Assembly: GCF_050003625.1 (NCBI RefSeq)
Contig: NC_134398.1
Location: forward strand, 101,041,664 to 101,105,663
Origin: Haematobia irritans
Taxonomy: Eukaryota; Arthropoda; Insecta; Diptera; Muscidae
Direction: 5' to 3'
DNA: 64,000 nt
The notes under the pieces: generated by a model
Told to the model about the DNA's origin: nothing
The model's input: the letters and a program-made list of their open reading frames with translations, nothing else
Databases searched by the model: none
Position numbers and translations under genes: made by a program
Shown: positions 1 through 10,227 of the stretch, piece after piece
Layout of the letters: every line of letters begins with the position of its first letter
How positions within the stretch are numbered: position 1 is the stretch's first letter

Positions 1-389
1 ACCAAATTGCTCAAAAGTCAGTACATATATTAACTTGCGTTCCTAATTTTAATCTTAAACAAAAGCTATGCTTAATTAAGCGACCTTGTATTGTAACCAG
101 AATGAATTGGTCAACTTGTTCACATTTTCAAAATTTTGTCATTAACTGAATTTTCTTTTTTTTTATTAATTCATATAATCAATTAATTGTTCAATCGATA
201 TCCAAATTGATCCTGGTGTAAACTTTCAATTATTTTCATTTCGATATTGGAAACTAAAGCAGTTGAGGCAGTTTAAATCTAAAAAAAACAATTGAATCAA
301 TAAATTGTCATTATCGAATCCTAAATTCCGTTTTCGTGTATCCAGGATGTGTGGCCTCGACCCACGACTAATCCGCTAGCCGGGACTAC
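1..389 (-). other. 3' untranslated part of gypsy copy 1
   Basis: There is no coding sequence here. The stretch is nearly identical to 9839-10227, which lies in the same place downstream of pol in copy 2. It is AT-rich with a poly-T run near 155-165. The 3' LTR of this copy lies outside the window. Confidence 0.7.
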
Positions 390-3227
390 TTAACCCACAA
401 ATATGTCTTGTCCATGAAATATGCCCATACTTTTTCCGTCCAGCCCTCCTAGTTCGTATAGTGAATTACCTAACACTTTTAGCACAACGCACTTTATATG
501 GGCCGGTGCAAGCTTAGAGTTGTAATTCTTAATCTTATTGCTAAGCTTAAAATTCCGCCTAAACACCATTTGGCCAACTTTATACCGCACCTCTTTGGCA
601 CGCGTGTTATAGTTCCTCGAACAACGTTCATGAGCATCTCTCAGATTGAGAAAAATTTTATCTCGAATGAGGGCCAATTTATCTGCCCGATCAGTTAGCA
701 CCAAATCAAGATCCTTGACAGAATCAAGTTTCCGGATAATATTGTAGGTGGTTGCATGTTGTATCATGTTAAGACCGAATATCGCGTAATAGGGAGATAC
801 CCCAATAGAACTATGTCTGGTACTCCTTAGGGCAAATTCCACGTCACCAATATGCTTGTCCCAGTTCCTTTGTTCTGACCCTATATACGAACGAATCATT
901 TGCAAAACAGACCTATTCACACGTTCGGCTGCGTTGGATTGTGGTGCGTATAGGCCTGTACGAATATGTTTAATACCATACTGTTGAAGGAAATCCCTAA
1001 ACGCACCTGAAACAAATTGTTTTGCATTATCTGAATGCACGAATTCCGGTACACCAAATGTTTGTAGCACCCGTTTCTCTAAAAATTTGATTACATTAAC
1101 GGTCGTAGCCGCACGCATCGGTTCCAGCATCACAAATTTAGAAAAATGGTCCAAACAAACGAACAGAACCGTATTGCCGTCCTTGGTTCTAGGATAAGGA
1201 CCCATAAAATCGATATAGAGACGATGAAAAGGTCGTTCGCTCACCATCTGTTCTCCCATCAAGGGCTTCTTGAAGAGGTTCCTAGTCTTAATCACGGAGC
1301 ATATATCACAAGCCCTTACGGCTTCTTTAACATCCGCCACCATACCAGGCCAAAAATACCGCTCTCTAATCCTGGCCAAGGTCTTGAGTACCCCACCACG
1401 GCCTGACGACGGTGAGCCATGTGCAGCTTCGACCAAACCACTTCGCAATTCTCTTGGCACCCACATTACCCATGAGTTGTCATCACCTAAAGGATCCCCA
1501 CTTACAAACCTAGTGCGCTTATAAACAAAACCCTCAGAAATACATAAGTCTGGTATCGTATTCTCCAAAATTCTCTCTCTCAGTGCTATGTATTCATCAG
1601 ACTCGAAAAATGGACTCGAGAGGTCAATATCCAGCTGTCGATGAATTTCTGCCATGTCCTCAACATGGGCCCGCGAAAGGGCGTCAGGAACGACATTTAG
1701 CGAACCCTTGCGATGTTGAATAGTAAATTCAAACCCTTGGAGCTTCAAGCTCCACCGTGCAAGTCGCCCTGTCAGCTCTTTCTGGTCCATGAGCCATTTG
1801 AGGCTCGAGTGGTCAGTTATTATTGTGAAGGGTAAACCCTCCACATAAGGTCGAATTTTTTTTACACTGAGCACCGCTGCGTAGCACTCAAGCTCTGTCA
1901 CGCTATAGCTTTTCTGTGCCTTATTTAATTTAGCAGACATGTAGGCTATTGGGTGCTCATGATTGTCATCGTCCAGCTGAAATAGTACCCCACCAACGCC
2001 ATGGGTTGATGCGTCACACTGAATATAAAAAGGACGGTTGAAGTCTGGATTAATCAGTAAAGGAGCTGAAGTAAGGCAATCTTTAAGCCGGTCAAAAGAT
2101 ATAAGGGCCTCATCGGAAATCAAGAATTTCCTGATGTTTTCCTTTTTCAAACACTCATGAAGAGGAGCAGCAATATTGGCGTAATCGTGAATAAATCTAC
2201 GATACCATCCACACATGCCGAGGAACCTACGCAGTTGTCTTGGTGTCTTTGGTATCGGAAATTCCCTTATTGCCTCCACCTTGGTATCATCAGTACGAAT
2301 ACACCCATTGCCCACGATAAACCCTAAATATCGAACCTCCTTGTAGCAAAATTTACTTTTTTCGACATTTATGGTGAGTTTCGCATTTTTAAGACATTCT
2401 GCTACACTCTCCAATAATGTCAAATGCTCGTCGAAGTTGGCAGAGACCACTAGAAGGTCGTCAAGGTAAACGAAGACGTTTGCTCTTAGACCAGCTGGAA
2501 TGACCTTGTCCATGAGCCTACACATTCTCTGGGCGGCATTACAAAGACCGAACGGCATTACCGTAAAGTGGTATAATGGCCGCCCAGGGACTGTGAACGC
2601 CGTCTTTTCCCTTGACTTCGCCTCTAGTGGTATCTGCCAAAAAGCATCCTTGAGGTCTATCTCTGAAATAAACTTAGTATCTTGTAGACGACTAAGTATC
2701 CCTTCAATATGGGGCAAGGGATATGCGTCCTTGATCGTCCTGGCATTAACCTTGCGAGCGTCAAGGCACAAACGGCATTTGTCCCCTTTCCTCACTAACG
2801 TCACCGGAGAGCTCCATGCACTATTGCTCTCCTCTATAGCACCCAATTCAAGCATACGGTCCAGTTCACGATACAGGAGCTCTTGTATAACAGGTGAGAC
2901 TGGATAGTGCCGCTGCCTAATGGGGATATCCTCATTCGTCACATCTATCCTATGCTCCTCTAATGACGTTCTACCCAAACCAAGGCTAGAAAATGATGGA
3001 AAAGAACATTTTACCTTATCTAGCTTTTCCGTATCAATGAGTGACAATGAATGTCGTGCCGGGTCCTGTTCTGGCGAAGCATCCACAACCAACTCGGAAA
3101 TTGATGCATTAGCTCGAAGAGCTTCACCAACTAAAGGTAAACCAAAAGCTCTCCAAAAGCTAATGCCAAAGTAGAACTCTTGTTCCAAACAAGGTACAAT
3201 AAAAAAAATCAAGGTCCTTGGTAACAC
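390..3227 (-). pseudogene. pol: gypsy pol: reverse transcriptase, RNase H, integrase (copy 1)
   Basis: This 945-codon frame would copy the element RNA into DNA and insert it in the genome. In order it shows RT (EIDLKDAFWQIPL, then the catalytic box VFVYLDDLLV), RNase H (QCDAS, ELECYA, ITDHSSL, PDALSR, giving the D-E-D-D set), and integrase with a zinc-binding N-domain and a core holding IDFMGP, HSDNAKQF and APQSNAAERVNR (the D, D, E residues). A short basic C-terminal tail follows. It is out of frame with the protease upstream: a run of A is eight long here and seven in copy 2, near 3199. The second zinc-ligand histidine reads Arg (SGRGG; copy 2 has SGHGG). Two codons present in copy 2 after ILEN are missing. 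Confidence 0.9.
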
Positions 3228-3723
3228 CTTTCCAAGTCACAGGAAGTGTAACTATACCCTTAACTGAGACCTCACCTCCGTTGGCAGTACGGACAACTTG
3301 ATTCCTTAATCCTATCACTCTCCTATCCACACCCTTTAAAAATGTATCCGCATTTCTTCCAATACAACATGCAGCTGCACCAGAATCTAAAAGTACCGTA
3401 ACTTCTTTTCCTGCCACAAATGTCCTTGCAAACAGCCTATCGTCATTCCCAGTCATCAACACAGTTTCTACCAGTAGTCGTTTCGATCTCTTAATTATTT
3501 TCTCTTTTTCCCTCAGTTTCGTAATTTTCCGGTATTTTCTAGTGCATTTCCTCAATTCATCACAAAAGATTTTACGCCTAGCCATTTCATATTCGATTCT
3601 TCGTTGATGTAAAGATTTTCTTGGAGCCTGTTCAACTGCCTCACCTACCTTGAACACACAGCCCCCATTTTCCCTTTTCAAAATCTCTATTGGTCCATGT
3701 CCGGGGTTTCTAACTGCTGGCAA
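3160..3723 (-). pseudogene. gypsy aspartic protease region (copy 1)
   Basis: This frame holds a basic stretch (about residues 40-85) and then the retroviral-type protease active site LLDSGAA, with D-S-G at 3379-3387, followed by the flap-like region VRTANGGEVSVKGIVTLP. The enzyme would cut the Gag-Pol polyprotein. The start is not an ATG. The frame overlaps the preceding gag-side frame by about 37 bases in a relation that fits a -1 frameshift, but I see no classic slippery heptamer. It ends by running out of frame with RT because of the extra A near 3199. Confidence 0.75.
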
Positions 3724-4049
3724 AGGTACCCCGTCATCTCTGCCACCTTCACATTTACCGAATTCGGTTCATATTCCAGAAAAGACTCATCTTTGCCACA
3801 AACGAAGCATTTCATATCGTGGAAAGTTGATCTGTATACATTCTGTTCCAATGTCTCTCTCTTTTTTCTATAAAAATCCACTGGCATGCCACATTTATAA
3901 CATAGATTTATATGAAACGGTGACATACAAAGTACATTGGATTTATCTTGAACGCCTAAATGCCTATTAGAATAAACAGTAGGTGAAATGATACCTGAAT
4001 TGTTGGTCTGATCTAATGATAACTTCGACGCACCCGTATCCAACGTCAA
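3687..4049 (-). pseudogene. gypsy gag/pol junction frame with cysteine pairs and a second protease-like motif (copy 1)
   Basis: The frame opens with a second protease active-site motif, TLTLDTGASKL, with D-T-G at 4032-4040. The sequence just upstream reads in frame as a typical protease start (AGFVNGDK). After about 15 residues it becomes unrelated, with two Cys-x2-Cys pairs (CYKCG and CFVCG), then ends at 3687. This looks like the beginning of one protease joined to the gag tail of another element, although an ancient rearrangement within a single family is also possible. It is identical in design in copy 2. Confidence 0.6.
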
Positions 4050-4169
4050 TGTACGCTTGTCGCCGTTAACAAACCCCGCGACAGTTAAATGGTTATTTTG
4101 CTGTTGCTATGGAGATTGTGGGGCCATCATATGTGGGAGCCAGCTCTTGCCCCGCTGAACTAGCTCTAT

Positions 4170-4418
4170 TTAGTTTAAAGGTGTCTCACTGGACTGTGGG
4201 TTCATCCACACATGGCTATTGTTTGATGGGGATGGCGATTTCGATCTTGATCGCTTAGGACGTGCTTTACATTCGCGAGCAACATGTCCAGGCTTATCAC
4301 AGTTATAGCACTTCATTCTGAATTTGGTGGTCTCCTGCTTCATTTCTGGCATTGCCTGCTTAACGGCTTCTTTCACTGAATCAATCACGGAATTTGATTC
4401 GTCATTCTCGGTCTCCAC
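4170..4418 (-). pseudogene. gag: gypsy Gag fragment with CCHC zinc knuckle (copy 1)
   Basis: This 82-codon fragment carries one perfect retroviral zinc knuckle, CYNCDKPGHVAREC, followed by a basic Arg/Ser-rich tail, so it is the nucleocapsid end of Gag, which binds the element RNA. The frame stays open a little upstream of 4418 but is cut at 4443, where a sequence beginning CAGCGTTGCC (plus strand) takes over. The matrix/capsid part is therefore missing. Family members normally have several hundred Gag residues. Confidence 0.8.
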
Positions 4419-4442
4419 CTTACGTAATTTGTGAACTTGGAG

Positions 4443-5369
4443 CAGCGTTGCCAGAATTGTTTCACCAAAAACCGCTAGATTTGCCCAAAAAACTAGCCAA
4501 AAAAAGCTAAATAATGTTAAAAAATAGCTAGAAAAAAGCTAAATTTTTTTGTATCAAAAGTCACATTTTTGATTGAAATTTAACAAACTTAAAGGCTTTA
4601 TTTCACTTAAAATGCATATTATTTTAATTGTATTCATTTTATTTCCATTTCTGTGAGACTGTAAGAAAATCTATGTCATATTAGCTCTGTTTGCGTACTC
4701 GATACATTTTGATTACTATCACAAATTTTTACTGGAAGTCCTTCATTTATATTTCCTAAAAATTTTTTCCCGGTAAACTTGCAATTATCAGCTGGTTAAT
4801 CACCAATGTCACATAGAATTGCATTAGAAAATATCAATATATTTCGTTTTAACTGAATTAATGATAAATTTGTGAACGTGTACACTTCTCCTAATATTAC
4901 TCAAGAGAATAAAACCCATTCTAACTGTCTTGCAAGTTTATACTGAATAACTTTTATTCGAAAATTTCCCATACAAACCTATTGTCCAATTTTCGTAAAT
5001 GTAAATCCATTCCATTAATAAATAGCAGATTTGTTTTGATCCTATCACTACGAATTTTTTATTGCATTTTTTTGATGTTAAAAAAATAATACCACATTCA
5101 AAACTTTATTTCCTTAATTATTTCTATGGTCGGTTCCAAAGATTTTGTACACTAATGATTTTGGTATTGATTCAGAGTCAAATTTGAATTTATTCGTTTT
5201 TTCAGCTTTTTCTTCATGAGCTAATTTCAAACCAAACCATAATTCAAACCAAAATTCAGTTATATTCACACAAAAATCTTCAAAAAAATAAATTATCTGC
5301 CGCAACATAACTAAATCTCATACTTCATCCATACACACAATTACAACCAAACTGTACGGTATCCTCCAT
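4443..5369 (-). repeat. Inserted AGCTAAA-rich repeat end plus gypsy 5' leader
   Basis: The stretch begins with CAGCGTTGCCAG, followed by several AGCTAAA/AGCC motifs (4463-4550). This is the same kind of end seen at 16530 and 29705. The rest is AT-rich leader. A 64-codon frame at 5114-5308 has no recognisable domain and is conserved only because the block is duplicated. No gag N-terminus was found here. Confidence 0.5.
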
Positions 5370-5379
5370 TGGGCGCCAT
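5370..5379 (-). promoter_or_regulatory. Primer-binding site (tRNA-Lys type)
   Basis: Read on the minus strand the bases are TGGCGCCCAA, two bases after the end of the LTR. TGGCGCCCAA is complementary to the 3' end of tRNA-Lys and is the usual start point for reverse transcription in gypsy and Osvaldo-like elements. Only about 10 bases match before the sequence diverges. Confidence 0.65.
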
Positions 5380-5381
5380 AT

Positions 5382-5890
5382 GTAATGGTTCTAATTCAGA
5401 TTGAATATGATGAGGGAGTATTTTGGACACGGTGGCATATCTGCTAGCTCGTCAGCTTGGGGAATGGGTACCTTGCACCGCTCATCATACCATTTGAAGC
5501 CACTTACATAATTCTTCGTGTCCAGAAAAAATAAAAAAAAGAAACCTCTACAATAGATGTAACCACAATCACACAATTACAGGTCTTTTGCCCCGTCCGT
5601 TGTCAGAGCCTCCCACCCCATCTACTGCCAAACAAGCCTGTAGCCTATGTTTTTCCGTTGGCTCAAATAATAACTCAGAAAAACCCTTCGTTAAATAAAC
5701 TCACCGTCCGTCTAGTTAAGAGAGTCCATCTAGCCTGTCCGTCTACGTTATCGAATCTGTCCGCCTAATTGTCCGAGTCCAAACAGTCCATCTGTTCTTT
5801 TCCAATCAATTATCCCAAACCTACGTTGAAAACAACACCTTAAAAAAAAAAAACAAAGCTCTACTCCATTATGATTATATCAATGACGAC
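5382..5890 (-). repeat. Truncated LTR start inside the duplication
   Basis: Starting with TGTAATGG, this 509-bp block matches 7376-7886 almost base for base. It then jumps straight back into gag-side sequence at 5891 instead of continuing through the LTR. It is the distal end of the first tandem unit. Confidence 0.8.
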
Positions 5891-6165
5891 ATAAAACATA
5901 AATTTATATGAAACGGTGACATACAAAGTACATTGGATTTATCTTGAACGCCTAAATGCCTATTAGAATAAACAGTAGGTGAAATGATACCTGAATTGTT
6001 GGTCTGATCTAATGATAACTTCGACGCACCGGTATCCAACGTCAATGTACGCTTGTCGCCGTTAACAAACCCCGCGACAGTTAAATGGTTATTTTGCTGT
6101 TGCTATGGAGATTGTGGGGCCATCATATGTGGGAGCCAGCTCTTGCCCCGCTGAACTAGCTCTAT

Positions 6166-6414
6166 TTAGTTTAAAGGTGTCTCACTGGACTGTGGGTTCA
6201 CCCACGCATGGCTAATGTTTGATGGGGATGGCGATTTCGATCTTGATCGCTTAGGACGTGCTTTACATTCGCGAGCAACATGTCCAGGCTTATCACAGTT
6301 ATAGCACTTCATTCTGAATTTGGTGGTCTCCTGCTTCATTTCTGGCATTGCCTGCTTAACGGCTTCTTTCACTGAATCAATCACGGAATTTGATTCGTCA
6401 TTCTCGGTCTCCAC
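6166..6414 (-). pseudogene. gag: Duplicate Gag zinc-knuckle fragment
   Basis: This is the tandem copy of the 4170-4418 fragment. It keeps the same CCHC knuckle (CYNCDKPGHVAREC) and differs by a few residues in the tail (SNISHAWVN). It has the same truncation at its N-terminal side, where CAGCGTTGCC begins at 6439. Confidence 0.8.
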
Positions 6415-7363
6415 CTTACGTAATTTGTGAACTTGGAGCAGCGTTGCCAGAATTGTTTCACCAAAAACCGCTAGATTTGCCCAAAAAACTAGCCAAAAAA
6501 AGCTAAATAATGTTAAAAAATAGCTAGAAAAAAGCTAAATTTTTTTGTATCAAAAGTCACATTTTTGATTGAAATTTAACAAACTTAAAGGCTATATTTC
6601 ACTTAAAATGCATATTATTTTAATTGTATTCGTTTTATTTCCATTTCTGTGAGACTGTAAGAAAATCTATGTCATATTAGCTCTGTTTGCGTACTCGATA
6701 CATTTTGATTACTATCACAAATTTTTACTGGAAGTCCTTCATTTATATTTCCTAAAATTTTTTTCCCGGTAAACTTGCAATTATCAGCTGGTTAATCACC
6801 AATGTCACATAGAATTGCATTAGAAAATATCAATATATTTCGTTTTAACTGAATTAATGATAAATTTGTGAACGTGTACACTTCTCCTAATATTACTCAA
6901 GAGAATAAAACCCATTCTAACTGTCTTGCAAGTTTATACTGAATAACTTTTATTCGAAAATTTCCTATACAAACCTATTGTCCAATTTTCGTAAATGTAA
7001 ATCCATTCCATTAATAAATAGCAGATTTGTTTTGATCCTATCACTACGAATTTTTTATTGCATTTTTTTGATGTTAAAAAAATAATACCACATTCAAAAC
7101 TTTATTTCCTAAATTATTTCTATGTTCGGTTCCAAAGATTTTGTACACTAATGATTTTGGTATTGATTCAGAGTCAAATTTGAATTTATTCGTTTTTTCA
7201 GCTTTTTCTTCATGAGCTAATTTCAAACCAAACCATAATTCAAACCAAAATTCAGTTATATTCACAGAAAAATCTTCAAAAAAATAAATTATCTGCCGCA
7301 ACATAACTAAATCTCATACTTCATCCATACACACAATTACAACCAAACTTACGGTATCCTCCG

Positions 7364-7373
7364 TTGGGCGCCA
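7364..7373 (-). promoter_or_regulatory. Primer-binding site next to the full LTR
   Basis: TGGCGCCCAA on the minus strand, two bases from TGTAATGG at 7376. It is the same site as at 5370 and fits tRNA-Lys priming. Confidence 0.65.
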
Positions 7374-7375
7374 TA

Positions 7376-9236
7376 TGTAATGGTTCTAATTCAGATTGAA
7401 TATGATGAGGGAGTATTTTGGACACGGTGGCATATCTGCTAGCTCGTCAACTTGGGGAATGGGTACCTTGCACCGCTCATCATACCATTTGAAGCCACTT
7501 ACATAATTCTTCGTGTCCAGAAGAAATAAAAAAAGAAACCTCTACAATAGATGTAACCACAATCACACAATTACAGGTCTTTTGTCCCGTCCGTTGTCAG
7601 AGCCTCCCACCCCATCTACTGCCAAACAAGCCTGTAGCCTATGTTTTTCCGTTGGCTCAAATAATAACTCAGAAAAACCCTTCGTTAAATAAACTCACCG
7701 TCCGTCTAGTTAAGAGAGTCCATCTAGCCTGTCCGTCTACGTTATCGAATCTGTCCGCCTAATTGTCCGAGTCCAAACAGTCCATCTGTTCTTTTCCAAT
7801 CAATTATCCCATACCTACGTTGAAAACAACACCTTAAAAAAAACAAAGCTCTACTCCATTATGATTATATCAATGACGACATAAAACCAAAGAATTATTT
7901 CAAAATTTAACCAAAATTTATTAAAACACATTATCCTTATCTAGATACATTCTTAATCCTAATTTACTAAATGCTAAGACTATATACTTGTACAATTTGA
8001 TTTTTTTTTCTTTTTTTTTATTTCATTAAAATTTATTTATTTTTTTTTTGTTTGTTTTTTTTTTTTTATTCATTAATTAAATTTTGCCTAAAAATACATA
8101 CAATTTCCAATTCATAGTAAGTGTAAACTTATTACAGGTTACCCCTGAGATTTTGAATTTCTGTTTATATAGATTTTTTTTTATTATTTTTCTTTTAATT
8201 ATTTATTTATTTTTTTTTCAATACAATGTGAGAATGGATGCGAGTCTGATAATTCTGTATTCTGTGTCGATAACAGTGTCACCTGTTCACCATCAGCAGC
8301 ATCTGTACTTTTATCAGTAGTTTGTTTTGATCAATTATTCTGTATTGACTTCGAATTTACGTCTTTTTCTTTTCACTGTTTTGGTTCTTTGTTTTTGTTT
8401 AAATTCCTCATTACATTTTGCAGATCGCCTATTCTTCGCTTCTTTGTTGATAACTCTACACATTCATTCTTTTTATTTTGTTATACAATTCTTGCATATT
8501 TTCTTCTTCTCCACGTATTTGTTTTGATTTATATTTTTTTTGTTTTTGTTTTTGTTTTGGTTTTTTTTTTTGTTTTTGCCTTACATTTCGTCTTATTATT
8601 TTGTGTTGTAATTCTTCTTTTTGGTGAATTCTTATTTTCTTAGTTTTGATGTTAGTAACATATCACAAATATTTAATGTTATTTCTTAACATGTTTTTCA
8701 TTTCTCTCTGAGTTACTATGATGTTTATCCAGAGAATGACACTTTTATTATTTTGTAAAACTGGTTTGGCCTAACACTATGAAGGCTTAATCTACACATG
8801 TACAATGTACTTGGTGGGTGTAAAAAAAATATCCCCTTAGTTTTTACCATGTGATTAGTACAACACTAAAGTATATAACTTGTGTGAATGTTACGTAACA
8901 TTCGTAACAAAAATTAAAAAAAAAATGTCTTTAAATAAATCTTTACACAACATTAAATGATCATATATTATATATATTTTTATTTTCCAGTTTTTTCTGC
9001 TTTTGGCTTTATTTCTAACATGTATAAACTATGCACTTTTATAATTCATAGCATTCTTGTACATTTTTATTGCCAGTTATTAATATTTGCTCGTTCCTTT
9101 GTCTTTGGTTAAATTTTATAATTTTCTCTGGTTTAGTCACAATTTCTCGTTTTCTTTTTTTTTATATTTCACGAGATTTTTAACTCATAATCATATACGC
9201 TGATATGTACTGGCCTTGCGAGCTATACGAATAACA
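7376..9236 (-). repeat. Long LTR shared by gypsy copies 1 and 2
   Basis: The left edge is firm: TGTAAT, two bases after the primer-binding site. The right edge is proposed at 9236 (ATAACA), followed by CCCACTGAC and a strong polypyrimidine run (9253-9282) that would be the polypurine tract region. No second full LTR exists in the window for comparison, so this edge is uncertain. The interior is very T-rich on the plus strand (about 8000-8640), and the long Phe/Leu-rich frames there are low-complexity artefacts. Confidence 0.5.
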
Positions 9237-10227
9237 CCCACTGACTAAAAATCTTGTTTCTTTTCTTTTTTTTCTCTCTCCCAATGATATTGTGCAAGAG
9301 ATAGAGTGGGGCATTCTTGCAGAGTTGGAATAAAAGGGAAGCTAGTCTTGATTAGTCCTCACGTAACAGGCTCGCTATCGTCGATACCAGGATTGGTATG
9401 GAATGGAAGCGTAAAATCATTAGTCGATAAATTCAATCAAAATTGAAAACTAATTAAAAAAAAATCAGCCGGCAAAAGAAAACGAGAACATGGTAAAAAT
9501 TCAATTGATATAATTAACCAAAAAAACTAAAATTAAACACATGTCTAAAGATTTCTTAAAAGGTTATTAAGTCAGTTAATTTGCTAATTGAAATTAAATG
9601 ATGTTTGAATCAAATCAATAATTGACATTTTTACTGTTTTCAATAAAGATAAAATATAGTTTCAGTTAATTTTCAATCAAGTTCTTACACATAATATCGA
9701 ATTAACAATTTGAATATTTTACCGTGTAAAACATTATATTATACGGTAAAGGATATAAAAACATTATTTGATTCAATCACCCTTTTAATTAACATTGCCA
9801 TAAATATGTCTCTACACTCAAAGAAAAAAAAGGTTTGACCAAATTGCTCAAAAGTCAGTACATATATTAATTTGCGTTCCTAATTTTAATCTTAAACAAA
9901 AGCTATGCTTAATTAAGCGACCTTGTATTGTAACCAGAATGAATTGGTCAACTTGTTCACATTTTCAAAATTTTGTCATTAACTGAATTTTCTTTTTTTT
10001 TTTATTAATTCATATAATCAATTAATTGTTCAATCGATATCCAAATTGATCCTGGTGTAAACTTTCAATTATTTTCATTTCGATATTGGAAACTAAAGCA
10101 GTTGAGGCAGTTTAAATCTAAAAAAACAATTGAATCAATAAATTGCCATTATCGAATCCTAAATTCCGTTTTCGTGTATCCAGGATGTGTGGCCTCGACC
10201 CACGACTAATCCGCTAGCCGGGACTAC
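9237..10227 (-). other. 3' untranslated region of gypsy copy 2
   Basis: About 1 kb of AT-rich DNA lies between the proposed LTR and the end of integrase. No envelope-like or other frame was found. It starts with a polypyrimidine tract on the plus strand. The last 390 bases match the first 389 of the window. Confidence 0.55.

Larger units (their letters stand above)
5891..7886 (-). repeat. Second unit of a 1996-bp internal tandem duplication of gypsy copy 1
   Basis: The block repeats about 3897-5890 at an offset of 1996 bases with roughly 1% differences. It includes the protease-motif frame start, the Gag knuckle, the leader, the primer-binding site (7364-7373) and the LTR start. The join has a 6-7-base microhomology (AAACATA-type text is present at both breakpoints), so end joining or template switching is likely. 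Confidence 0.85.
1..9236 (-). mobile_element. Ty3/gypsy retrotransposon copy 1 (broken, window cuts its 3' end)
   Basis: Read on the minus strand the order is LTR (7376-9236), primer-binding site, leader, gag fragment with CCHC knuckle, protease, reverse transcriptase, RNase H, integrase, then untranslated DNA that runs out of the window at base 1. Bases 1-389 match about 9839-10227 before copy 2, so both copies share the same 3' layout. A tRNA-Lys-type binding site and a long LTR suggest the Osvaldo/Ulysses or gypsy side of the Metaviridae, but that placement is inference. The copy is disabled by a one-base insertion between protease and RT and by an internal duplication. No envelope-like frame is seen between pol and the LTR. 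Confidence 0.85.

Noticed and set aside
5114..5308. 64-codon minus-strand frame, also present at 7074-7304, as a possible Gag N-terminus.
   Set aside because: It has no matrix or capsid features, and its repetition is explained by the tandem duplication; it lies in the leader next to the primer-binding site.
8084..8643. Several plus-strand frames rich in Phe, Leu and Val that look like membrane proteins.
   Set aside because: They come from T-rich low-complexity DNA inside the gypsy LTR and have no other features of coding sequence.
9237..10227. Possible envelope gene between pol and LTR, as in errantiviruses.
   Set aside because: About 1 kb of AT-rich DNA with stops in all frames and no signal peptide, cleavage site or membrane segment visible.
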